From: Sinosporangium siamense
GTDB lineage: Bacteria > Actinomycetota > Actinomycetes > Streptosporangiales > Streptosporangiaceae
Assembly: GCF_016863435.1 (NCBI RefSeq)
Contig: NZ_BOOW01000043.1
Coordinates: forward strand, 1-64,000
DNA: 64,000 nucleotides
Direction: 5' to 3'
The position numbers and the translations under genes were made by a program. Each line of letters starts with the position of its first letter. The first letter of the stretch is position 1. Shown piece by piece: positions 26,669 through 34,289 of this stretch. The notes under the pieces are model-generated. The model was not told the DNA's origin, did no database searches, and saw only the letters and a program-made list of their open reading frames with translations.

Positions 26669-27844
26669 TCAGCGGCCAGGGGTTCCCGAGGGCTGTGGGG
26701 TGGCGGGAGCCTTGTCCTTGTAGGAGCCGCCGTCATCCTCACCCTGGTCGTCCTCGCCGGGCTGCTCCGCCCCGCCGCTGAAGCCTGTCGAGCTGCTGGA
26801 CCCGCCGCCGGCGGCACCCGACACACAGATCACGTAGACGGTTCCGGTGATGGAGTTACTGCCGCCGCCGTTGACCAGGGCGGAGAAGGTCCATCCCGTG
26901 CCAGCCGCCGTAGGCATGCTGCCGGTGATCCTTGATAGGCCTTGGCTGCTGGTGAGCTGGAAACCACCGCCGGTGGCCACCATTCCCCTGTCGCAATTCA
27001 CCGTGGCCGACCTGGTGGAGCTGTTGATGGTGAAGCTCTCGTCCTCCACCTTCACCGACGCGATGCCGGAGTCACCCTTATCGCCCTTGTCACCCTTGTC
27101 ACCCTTTGGGCCGCGCAGCCCTTGCTCACCGGCAGCGCCCTTTTCGCCTTGGTCACCCTTCGCGCCCGCAGCACCATCGGTACCGCGATCACCCTGGGTA
27201 CCCTGGGCGCCTTGGTCGCCCTTGTCGCCCTTCGCACCCGCAGCACCATCGGCGCCACGGTCACCCTGGGAACCCTGAGCGCCCTGGGCACCTTGATCGC
27301 CCTGGTCGCCCTTGTCGCCCTTCGCGCCTGCAGCGCCGTCGGCACCGCGATCGCCCTGAGCTCCGGTCTCACCCTGAGCGCCCTGAGCGCCCTGAGCGCC
27401 CGCCTCACCCTGAGCACCCTGGGCTCCGGCCTCACCCTGAGGCCCCTGAGCTCCCGCCTCGCCCTGGGCGCCCTGAGCGCCGGCCTCGCCCTTCGCGCCG
27501 CGGGAGCCGGTGGCCCCGGTGGCACCGGCGGCGCCGGTGGCTCCGGTCTCGCCCTTGTCTCCCTGGGCGCCACGCTCGCCGGCCTCGCCCTGCTGGCCTT
27601 CCTCATTCCACGAGACGCGGGTCTCACCCGTCCGGCACTTGGTCTTCGCCGCGATGATCCGTACCAACTGCGTCTTCTTATTCACACAGGCGTAGATCTT
27701 GCTCTGGTCCGAAGTCGACGAACTCGCCAGCACCACACCACCGGCGGTCATCCCCCCACCGACGACTACGGCTGCCGCGATAATCGCGGCGAGTTGTAGG
27801 CCTTTGCCACCAATCCGCACGCGTCCGCGTGTTCCTGCACCCAT
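26669..27844 (-). CDS. Collagen-like repeat surface protein
   Basis: 391 residues. A hydrophobic segment at about 16-41 (LAAIIAAAVVVGGGMTAGGV) serves as signal or membrane anchor. A small Cys-containing domain (YACVNKKTQLVRI...KCRTGETRVSW) precedes 59 uninterrupted Gly-X-Y triplets from about residue 83 to 259. The triplets are rich in GAQ, GEA, GDK and GAD and contain only two with Pro, so helix stability would rest on charge pairs such as KGD. The C-terminal 130 residues form a compact, Ser/Thr-rich domain ending in a disordered acidic and Pro-rich tail. An outer surface or spore/hyphal coat role is inference. ATG start with AAGGAGGGG upstream. Confidence 0.85.
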   Translation of the reverse strand: MGAGTRGRVRIGGKGLQLAAIIAAAVVVGGGMTAGGVVLASSSTSDQSKIYACVNKKTQLVRIIAAKTKCRTGETRVSWNEEGQQGEAGERGAQGDKGETGATGAAGATGATGSRGAKGEAGAQGAQGEAGAQGPQGEAGAQGAQGEAGAQGAQGAQGETGAQGDRGADGAAGAKGDKGDQGDQGAQGAQGSQGDRGADGAAGAKGDKGDQGAQGTQGDRGTDGAAGAKGDQGEKGAAGEQGLRGPKGDKGDKGDKGDSGIASVKVEDESFTINSSTRSATVNCDRGMVATGGGFQLTSSQGLSRITGSMPTAAGTGWTFSALVNGGGSNSITGTVYVICVSGAAGGGSSSSTGFSGGAEQPGEDDQGEDDGGSYKDKAPATPQPSGTPGR

Positions 27845-28190
27845 GATGGGCCCCTCCTTGCCTCGTCTCCGAGGCCAAATGGAGTGCCGCCCCACCCGTC
27901 CCGTAGGCACGGGCGCGAGACCGGCATCCGAACAGGCGGAAGATCGGTCTCAGTCCGTTGGCAGCCTACGGCGGCTCTGACCAGCACTCATCTCTCATGC
28001 GCGCGGGGAAATCTATCTAGACATCTCTCAACGAACTAGCCCAAACCCATAGCAATGCGATCACGTTTCACTTTTGTCATAAAAACCAACTGATCGGTGT
28101 ATGGACCGCTCCAAACACAGACGTATGTCGCGTTGCACTGGATAATCAGGAAGTTCGGGGCCGATCGGTGAAGTAACGCGGAGGAGGAGC
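27845..28190. other. Divergent promoter region between collagen-like gene and cyclase
   Basis: 346 bp, noticeably richer in A and T around 28010-28150 than flanking genes. It should contain promoters for both divergent genes. GATAAT at 28140-28145 is a candidate -10 box for the cyclase. I could not find a convincing Crp-type palindrome. Confidence 0.4.
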
Positions 28191-30269
28191 GTGACGAGAT
28201 CCGGCACGGTCGACGAGGCTTCAGGGCGGGAACCATATCTTCCCCCCGCGACCCACCCGGTCAGGGTGTTCGTATGGCTGATCCACCTCGCCGCCCCGAT
28301 GTTGGGGTTGTGGCTGCTCTTGGCATATCCCACCCAGCTCAACATCAAGTGGGAGCACAACCACGGACACTTCTGGCTGATCCTCCTCATAGCCGCAGTC
28401 AACGTGGTGCTCGGTCTCATGATCAGCCAGGCGGCGGCGTCCCGCGGAGACGCGCGCCTGCTACTTGTCTCCCTGCTCTTCTTGAGCAGCGCGGGATTCT
28501 TTGTGCTCCATGCCCTCTCAACCCCGAAGATCATTCTTCCGGGGGGAAACGTAGGGTTCGATCTGGCCCAGCCGGTCGGCATGACAATCGCGTCGGTCTT
28601 CGCCTTCATCTCGGCGCTGCCGCTGCGGGCACGGGCGGCCAGGCTGGTGCTCAAGCTCCAGATGCCGCTGCGCGCCGGGCTCGTCCTCGTGCTCGTCGGC
28701 TGGGGAGTGGCGTCGCTCGTGCCGGGACTCACCCCGCTCAGCGCCAAACCGACCGAGGCCGGAGCCGGCCTCGGGGTCTATTCACTGGGCGCCGTCGTGT
28801 TGTTCGCCGGCGCCTCGCTTCTCATGTACCTGCTCTATCGCAGGCGCCCCTCGACGATGCTGATCAGCCTCGTCACCGCCTACGCCCTGCTGGCCGAGGC
28901 GATGATCGCCGGGATGTCCCAACGTAATTGGGCGCTGTCCTGGTGGGAGTGGCACCTGCTTTTGCTGTTCGCCTTCATGTTCGTGGCGTACAGCGCGCAT
29001 ATCCAGTTCAGGCGGGAGGGCGGCAGCTCCGGTCTCTTCGACTCGGTCGCGCTCTCGGAAACCGTGCGCCGCATCCAGGCGGAATACGGAAGAGTCCTCG
29101 AGGAACTGGTCGACCACATCCGGCAGCGGAGCACCACCGACGGGCTGCCCACGGCGTTGCGGCTGGCCGGCAAGTTCGGCTTGACCGAGGGGCAGGCCGC
29201 GGTGCTCGATCGCGCGGGGCTGGCGCTCGCCAACGAGCGCGAGCTCTCCGACCGGCTCAGCGCTCTCGTGGCGGTCGGCCGGGACTCGCGGGTTGGACTC
29301 CCGGAGTCCGACCTGATTAACGCGACTTTGGACAGAGTGCGCAAAGCGTACGGCGATGTCCGAATCGGGCTGATGGTCGATGGCGCGATAGTTCCTGGAC
29401 CTTTCGGGCTGCGTATGCCTTATGAGCTGGACAACTTGCCCCTTTATCTGGATGGTGTAGTGGTGCACCCACTGACGGTGAAGGACCGGCTTGCCGGTGT
29501 ACTTGAAGTTCCCGTCGGACGCACACCCCACGATGAGGCGCTGGCCGAGACGCTGGCCGGGCAGGTTTCCATCTCTCTGGAGAACGGCAGGCTTTACCAG
29601 GAGCTTGGGACGCTTTTCCGGCAGTACATGTCACCGGATGTCGCCGCGTCACTGCTCGCAGATCCGGCCCAAGCCGCGCTCGGCGGTTCACTCGTCGAAC
29701 TCACCGCGCTGTTCGCCGATCTGAAAGGTTTCACCACGTTCTCCGAGCGGGTCCCGCCCGAGGAGATCGTGGAAATGCTCAATCGCTATCACACAGCAGC
29801 CGTCCCTTGCATTCTGGACAATGGGGGAACCATCGTGCAGTTCATAGGCGACGCACTACTAGCCCTCTTCAACGCACCCGCACGGCAGCCCCACCACGCC
29901 GAAGCCGCAGCTCGCGCCGCACTCGCGATGCAGGCGGCGGCCAAGCGCGTAGCAGCCGAAGTGGCCGCCGAACAACGAGCGGGTCTGATGCGCCGGGTCG
30001 AATGGCCGCGCTGGCGCGTTGGCATTAACACCGGCCCTGCCCTGGTGGGCAATATCGGCAGTCCTGAACTACGCGGCTTCAACGCCATGGGCGACTGCGT
30101 CAATGTCGCCGCCCGTCTGCAAACCCTGGCCGAGCCCGGCACAGTCGTCATAGGCGCCGACACACGCAACATGATCGGCCCCGGAGCGACCGTCTGGTCA
30201 CTCGGCGACCTTCATCTCAAAGGCAAAAAGCATCCCGTTCACGCCTATGTCCTTACGAGGCTGGCATGA
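28191..30269 (+). CDS. Membrane class III nucleotidyl cyclase
   Basis: 692 residues. The N-terminal 260 residues hold about seven membrane helices. A linker/GAF-like sensor region (about 300-470) follows, then the class III cyclase domain (about 485-690). Metal-binding Asp510 (LFADLKGFTTFSE) and Asp554 (QFIGDALLA) are present, as are the transition-state Asn638 and Arg642 (VNVAARL). The substrate-selecting pair is unusual: Gln550 stands where adenylate cyclases have Lys, and Asn631 (FNAMG) where they have Asp or Thr. The nucleotide made is therefore uncertain; cAMP remains likeliest from the neighbouring Crp protein. Start GTG behind GGAGGAGGA. Stop overlaps the next start by four bases. Confidence 0.87.
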   Translation: MTRSGTVDEASGREPYLPPATHPVRVFVWLIHLAAPMLGLWLLLAYPTQLNIKWEHNHGHFWLILLIAAVNVVLGLMISQAAASRGDARLLLVSLLFLSSAGFFVLHALSTPKIILPGGNVGFDLAQPVGMTIASVFAFISALPLRARAARLVLKLQMPLRAGLVLVLVGWGVASLVPGLTPLSAKPTEAGAGLGVYSLGAVVLFAGASLLMYLLYRRRPSTMLISLVTAYALLAEAMIAGMSQRNWALSWWEWHLLLLFAFMFVAYSAHIQFRREGGSSGLFDSVALSETVRRIQAEYGRVLEELVDHIRQRSTTDGLPTALRLAGKFGLTEGQAAVLDRAGLALANERELSDRLSALVAVGRDSRVGLPESDLINATLDRVRKAYGDVRIGLMVDGAIVPGPFGLRMPYELDNLPLYLDGVVVHPLTVKDRLAGVLEVPVGRTPHDEALAETLAGQVSISLENGRLYQELGTLFRQYMSPDVAASLLADPAQAALGGSLVELTALFADLKGFTTFSERVPPEEIVEMLNRYHTAAVPCILDNGGTIVQFIGDALLALFNAPARQPHHAEAAARAALAMQAAAKRVAAEVAAEQRAGLMRRVEWPRWRVGINTGPALVGNIGSPELRGFNAMGDCVNVAARLQTLAEPGTVVIGADTRNMIGPGATVWSLGDLHLKGKKHPVHAYVLTRLA

Positions 30270-30964
30270 CTCCACATACACAGAGAACCAATCTCGCAAA
30301 CCAGCCCTTCGAATCCGATGTCTTTCTAGACCTCCTGACATCCGATGAAGTCGCCCAACTCCAGGAGGGCGGCCGTCCGCGCAGCTGGGAGCGAGGAGCC
30401 ACCCTTTTCACCGAAGGGGAGACCTCCGACTGGGTGCTCGTCTTGACGTCGGGACGGGTGAAGGTCTCCTCCCATACGACCGCGGGCACCGAGGTGGTGC
30501 TCGCGATCCGCGGGCCCGGCGCCCTCATCGGTGAGATGTCGGCGATCGACGGCCTGCCACGCTCGGCCACCGTCTCCGCGCTCGAACGAGTGGAAGGCAT
30601 CGCCGTCCACGACTTCTCCGCCTATCTGCGGGCCAACGGCCGGGTCGCGGTGCTGCTGATGCGCCTCGTCACCGCCAAACTCCGCGACGCCGACCGCAAG
30701 CGCATCGAATACGGCGCCTACGACACCACCGGACGGGTGGCCACCCGCCTGGTCGAACTGGCCGAGCGCTACGGCGAACCCACAGCTCACGGCTTACGTG
30801 TAACGCTCCCGTTGTCCCAGGACGAACTGGCCGGCTGGACGGGCTCGTCCCGCGAGGCCGTCAGCAAGGCACTCCGCCTCCTGCGCGACCGCGGCCTCAT
30901 CGAAACCGGCCGCCGCCGGGTCGTCATCCACGACCTCGACGGCCTACGCCGCCGCGCACGATGA
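30266..30964 (+). CDS. Crp/Fnr family cyclic-nucleotide-responsive regulator
   Basis: 232-residue transcription factor with an N-terminal cNMP-binding domain (about 15-135) and a C-terminal winged helix (about 150-225, LSQDELAGWTGSSREAVSKALRLL). The phosphate-binding cassette GEMSAIDGLPRSATV keeps the Glu and Arg that contact a cyclic nucleotide. The ATGA overlap with the cyclase gene shows the two are made together, so this is probably the dedicated receptor of that cyclase. Targets are unknown. Similar in size to actinobacterial Crp proteins (about 224 residues). Confidence 0.9.
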   Translation: MTPHTQRTNLANQPFESDVFLDLLTSDEVAQLQEGGRPRSWERGATLFTEGETSDWVLVLTSGRVKVSSHTTAGTEVVLAIRGPGALIGEMSAIDGLPRSATVSALERVEGIAVHDFSAYLRANGRVAVLLMRLVTAKLRDADRKRIEYGAYDTTGRVATRLVELAERYGEPTAHGLRVTLPLSQDELAGWTGSSREAVSKALRLLRDRGLIETGRRRVVIHDLDGLRRRAR

Positions 30965-30992
30965 CCCGGCGGCGCCCCGGCGAGCCCGCCGC

Positions 30993-31264
30993 GGCCACCG
31001 ATACGGCTTCCGCCGCACAAGCCGGTACGGCAAAGCCGCCATGTACGGCGAAGCCGACGCGGATGCCCGCCCGGCAACGCCGCCGCACCCGGTGACCGCC
31101 CGGCGACCTGGCCACCGGCACGGCTTCCGCCGTACAGGCCGGTACGGCAAAGCCGCCACGAACACGTACGGCAGCCCCGCAACGCCGCCGCACCCGGTGA
31201 CCGCCCGGTGACCCGGCCACCGGCACGGCTTCCGCCGTACAGGCCGGTACGGCAAAGCCGGCCG
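30993..31264. repeat. Long-period direct repeat, three partial copies
   Basis: A block beginning GGCCACCG and containing ACGGCTTCCGCCG and CCGGTACGGCAAAGCCG starts at 30993, 31110 and 31215, giving spacings of 117 and 105 bp. Copies two and three are nearly identical; the first is more diverged. Much of the unit also has local dyad symmetry. Confidence 0.8.
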
Positions 31265-31285
31265 CCTCCAGGAGCGGCCCGCCCC

Positions 31286-31489
31286 CGGCGGCCCCCGCCG
31301 GGAGGTTGCAGGGCCCCGGCGGCCCTGCGCCCGGAGGAGGCCCTCCAGGCGCCCTTGGAGGGCCGTACGGCGGAGACCCGGGGGGCGGTCCCGGTGGCTA
31401 CGCGGCTACGGGAACGTGCCAGGGGGGCAACCACCCGGCTACCCGCCCCCGCCGGGACCGCCGCCCGGACCTCCGCCCCGGCCCGCCGG
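31286..31489 (+). pseudogene. Inverted, frameshifted duplicate of the Pro/Gly-rich part of the DUF4190 gene
   Basis: This plus-strand segment matches the coding strand of 34597-34800 (read on the minus strand) over about 204 bp with most bases identical by eye. It translates as GPGGPAPGGGPPGALGGPYG, like the functional gene's linker, until an 8-bp insertion (a second GGCTAC near 31402) shifts the frame. No start, no membrane domain and no ribosome binding site are present, so it is a fragment rather than a gene. Confidence 0.8.
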
Positions 31490-31609
31490 GCGGTGGGACG
31501 TCGTTGTGAATCACCACGGCTTCGCCGCCGGGGTCATCGACCGTGACAGGGCCGCACGCACAGGGCCGGCCCGGCGGATCGGGCATGCCGACCCGGCAAG
31601 ATAGGGGGC

Positions 31610-32056
31610 GTGCCACCTCGTAAACCCGACCCGCACACCGTGCGCGCCGCGCTTGACGCACAACTGATCGCGGCCGGCGAACCGCCCTATGACGGACCCG
31701 AGCGGCTTGAGCACCTTCTGGGGGCGCTTGTCGCCGCGGTGCTCCGTGCCTATGACGCGGATCGCGGTATGGAGCGCGATGCCGTACGGCTCGCCGTGCG
31801 GCATCTGCTCGACCGGCTCGCCGCCCAGGCGCCGGGGCGGTCGGTGGAGGTGCGGGTTCCGCCATATGCCGCCGTGCAGTGCGTGGAGGGCCCACGACAT
31901 ACGCGCGGCACGCCGCCCAACGTGATCGAGCTGGCGCCGAGGACCTGGCTGGATCTTGCCGCAGGCCGCATGACCTGGGCCGACGCACTCATGCTGCCCA
32001 CGACGAGCGCTAGCGGCCCCCGCGCCGATCTCTCGCCCTACCTCCCACTGACGTGA
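31610..32056 (+). CDS. Sterol-carrier-like (SCP_3) family protein
   Basis: 148-residue protein of the bacterial SCP_3 family (the Rv0807 type in mycobacteria, which also lies beside purF). Recognisable features are VRVPPYAAVQC in the middle and RTWLDLAAGRMTWADAL near the end, resembling the ligand-binding fold of sterol carrier protein 2. Function is unproven. In other actinobacteria it directly precedes purF; here 3.7 kb with three genes lie between. Start GTG with AGGGGG overlapping the immediate upstream bases. Confidence 0.82.
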   Translation: MPPRKPDPHTVRAALDAQLIAAGEPPYDGPERLEHLLGALVAAVLRAYDADRGMERDAVRLAVRHLLDRLAAQAPGRSVEVRVPPYAAVQCVEGPRHTRGTPPNVIELAPRTWLDLAAGRMTWADALMLPTTSASGPRADLSPYLPLT

Positions 32057-32293
32057 AAGTCGCTCCCTAGGGGCGCGTGCCCACAACCCCGCAGGTCACC
32101 ACAGCTAGGGGCCGTCCGCCGGTTTTCCCGCCCCTGGGACACGACCGGCGGCCGGGCCGGACTTCCCCCGGGCGTTCGCCGTCCACACCCCCTGAGCACG
32201 CACCGGCGCCCGTGAAGAAGAATCCGGGGTCCAGCGGAGTCATGGCGTGAATCAGAGTGGACACACCTCCTTAGCGGACCGTCGGGAGGGCGC

Positions 32294-32938
32294 ATGACGG
32301 TCCGGCCGCAGGTCTCCCACCTCACGCGAGAGGTCGACGACCAGGAGATTGACGACCAAGAGGTTGACGACGCCGCCCTCGTCGAGCAGTCCCACCATTC
32401 CCCCGAGCGGTTCGCGGTTCTCTACGACCGCTACTTCCCTGAGATCTACCGCTATGTGGCCGGTCGGCTGGGGACGCAGGTCGCCGACGATCTCGCCGCC
32501 GAGACGTTCCTCGTGGCGTTCCGCAAGAGGGAGAGCTTCGACGCGGCACGCGGCCAGGTGCGGGCCTGGCTCTACGGGATCGCGACCAACCTCGTCGCGC
32601 AGCACCGCAGAAGCGAGGCCCGCCGCCTCCAGGCCCTCCAGCGGACGGCGGGCGAGCGTGTGACGGACTCCGGCCACGAGGATCTCGTGGCCCAGCGCCT
32701 GACCGCCGCCGCCGTGCAGGGCCGGCTCGCGTCCGCGCTGGCGGCGCTTTCCGCGGCCGACCGTGACGTGCTGGTCCTCACGGCCCTGGCCGGGCTCGGC
32801 TACGAGGAGATCGCCCAGGCCCTCGGCATCTCCCCCGGCACCGTCGGGTCGCGGCTCTTTCGCGCCCGCAGGAAGCTTCGTGATGCTCTGGGCGGCGTCA
32901 ACCCGATGCGCAAGGACTTTGGAGACGCAGATGGATGA
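32294..32938 (+). CDS. ECF-type RNA polymerase sigma factor
   Basis: 214-residue extracytoplasmic-function sigma factor. Sigma region 2 spans about 38-105 (FAVLYDRYFPEIYRYV, ADDLAAETFLVAF, VRAWLYGIATNLV). Region 4 spans about 140-200 (LSAADRDVLVLTALAGLGYEEIA, then GISPGTVGSRLFRARRKLR). An acidic N-terminal extension of about 30 residues is unusual. The next gene overlaps by 8 bp and encodes a single-pass membrane protein, the usual position of an anti-sigma factor. Confidence 0.92.
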   Translation: MTVRPQVSHLTREVDDQEIDDQEVDDAALVEQSHHSPERFAVLYDRYFPEIYRYVAGRLGTQVADDLAAETFLVAFRKRESFDAARGQVRAWLYGIATNLVAQHRRSEARRLQALQRTAGERVTDSGHEDLVAQRLTAAAVQGRLASALAALSAADRDVLVLTALAGLGYEEIAQALGISPGTVGSRLFRARRKLRDALGGVNPMRKDFGDADG

Positions 32939-34223
32939 CTTGAACACCGTGCGGGACCTGCTCTCCGCGCCCTCGCCCTCCCCGCAGGTGACCATGGAGG
33001 GCCGTGCCCGGCTCCTCGCCTCCCTCGGCGTCCGGACAACCGCCCCGAACGCCGGGGAGAACTTTCCCCCGGCCACAGCGACCCGCTCCCGCTCCCGCCG
33101 GTCCGCCGCCGAGGCGGCGCGCCGCGACGGCGCGCCGCGCACGGCCAGGTGGACGGCGCTCGGGACGGGACTGCTCGCCACGGCGGCCGCCGTCACCGTG
33201 GTGATCGCATCGGGTTCGGCCCCGGACAGCCCGGACTCCATCACGCTCGCCCAGCCGTCCTCCGCGAGCGCGTCCCCCGGCTTGTCCACGCGGCCCGGCG
33301 CGGCACCGTCGGCCCGGCAGATCCTGCTCGCAGCCGCGACGTCGGTCGCGAAGACCTCCGCGGACGGCGACTACTGGGTGAAGCATGTCGTCGTCGGCGG
33401 CACCGAGCCCGCCCCCAACGGGAAGTACCGGCTGAGGCGGACCTGGTCGCAAGAACTGTGGGCGTCCCCGGCGGCGGGCGAACCCACCTGGCGAATCTCC
33501 CAGTTCCTGGGGGCCAAGCCCGCCGGACCGGAGGACGAGAAGGCGTGGCGCGCCGACGGCTCGCCGAAGACCTGGACGTATCCGGCGAAGCAGATCACGA
33601 CCGACGGTAAGTCCACCGTGGTACCGGGCCGGACGGTAACCAGCGCCCCGGGCGCACGCGAAGCCCAGCGGGAGGACGCGGGCGGGTCACTGGGCACGCT
33701 GGCCGGCGGCGAACCGATGACCCCAGACCGGCTGGACAGGCTGCCCGCCACCCCTGAAGGGCTCCGGGACTATTTGGAGAAGGTCGTCGAGAAGACCGTC
33801 GCGCGCGGCGGCATGCCGCCGCTGGGCAAAGGCGAGAACACCGACCAGCGGCTCTACGACCTCGGCGTGACCGTCATCATGCACTTCCCGGTGTCCCCGC
33901 AGGTGCGGGCCGCCGCATACCGGATGCTCGCGTCCCTGCCCACCGTGACGGCGCTCGGCGAGGTCACCGACGCGCTCGGCCGCCGCGGCCGGGCCGTCGG
34001 CATCCCGCGCACAGCCGCCCTGGGCGCGTCGGAGGGCGCGGAGCGGCTCGTGGTGGACACGGAAACCGGGCTGCCGCTGGCACTGGAGTACACCGATGCG
34101 CCGGACTGGTCGAGGCAAGGGGCGGCGGTCCTGTTCTACGAGGCGCTCAAGGAGAGCCGTTGGACCGATGAGAAGCCCGACCTGCCGGCGAAGACGTCTG
34201 GCCCCAAGGACGCGGCAGGCTGA
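32931..34223 (+). CDS. CU044_5270-type single-pass membrane protein, putative sigma-factor partner
   Basis: 430 residues. The cytosolic N-terminus (1-72) starts MDDLNTVRDLLSAPSPSPQV, the usual beginning of CU044_5270 family proteins coupled to ECF sigma genes in Streptosporangiales. One transmembrane helix lies at about 74-94 (WTALGTGLLATAAAVTVVIA). The rest is an extracytoplasmic domain with no recognised enzyme motif. No zinc-binding anti-sigma motif (HxxxCxxC) is visible, so an anti-sigma role is inferred only from the 8-bp overlap with the sigma gene. ATG at 32931 follows GGAGACG. Confidence 0.8.
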   Translation: MDDLNTVRDLLSAPSPSPQVTMEGRARLLASLGVRTTAPNAGENFPPATATRSRSRRSAAEAARRDGAPRTARWTALGTGLLATAAAVTVVIASGSAPDSPDSITLAQPSSASASPGLSTRPGAAPSARQILLAAATSVAKTSADGDYWVKHVVVGGTEPAPNGKYRLRRTWSQELWASPAAGEPTWRISQFLGAKPAGPEDEKAWRADGSPKTWTYPAKQITTDGKSTVVPGRTVTSAPGAREAQREDAGGSLGTLAGGEPMTPDRLDRLPATPEGLRDYLEKVVEKTVARGGMPPLGKGENTDQRLYDLGVTVIMHFPVSPQVRAAAYRMLASLPTVTALGEVTDALGRRGRAVGIPRTAALGASEGAERLVVDTETGLPLALEYTDAPDWSRQGAAVLFYEALKESRWTDEKPDLPAKTSGPKDAAG

Positions 34224-34289
34224 TCTCAGGCCTCGCCCTCGCCCCTGCCCGAGCGGTCTACGGCGGAGCCGGCGGGATCCCCATCGGAC

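Larger units (their letters stand above)
30965..31609. other. Repeat-rich, non-coding stretch between crp-like and SCP_3 genes
   Basis: 645 bp that I do not believe codes for protein. It consists of a long-period direct repeat (30993-31264) and a decayed, inverted copy of part of the DUF4190 gene (31286-31489), both listed separately. The remaining bases are extremely GC-rich with no visible gene. Confidence 0.6.

Noticed and set aside
31306-31509. Short Gly/Pro-rich open frame that could be a small secreted peptide
   Set aside because: It is the inverted partial duplicate of the DUF4190 linker with a frame-shifting insertion and no start signal.
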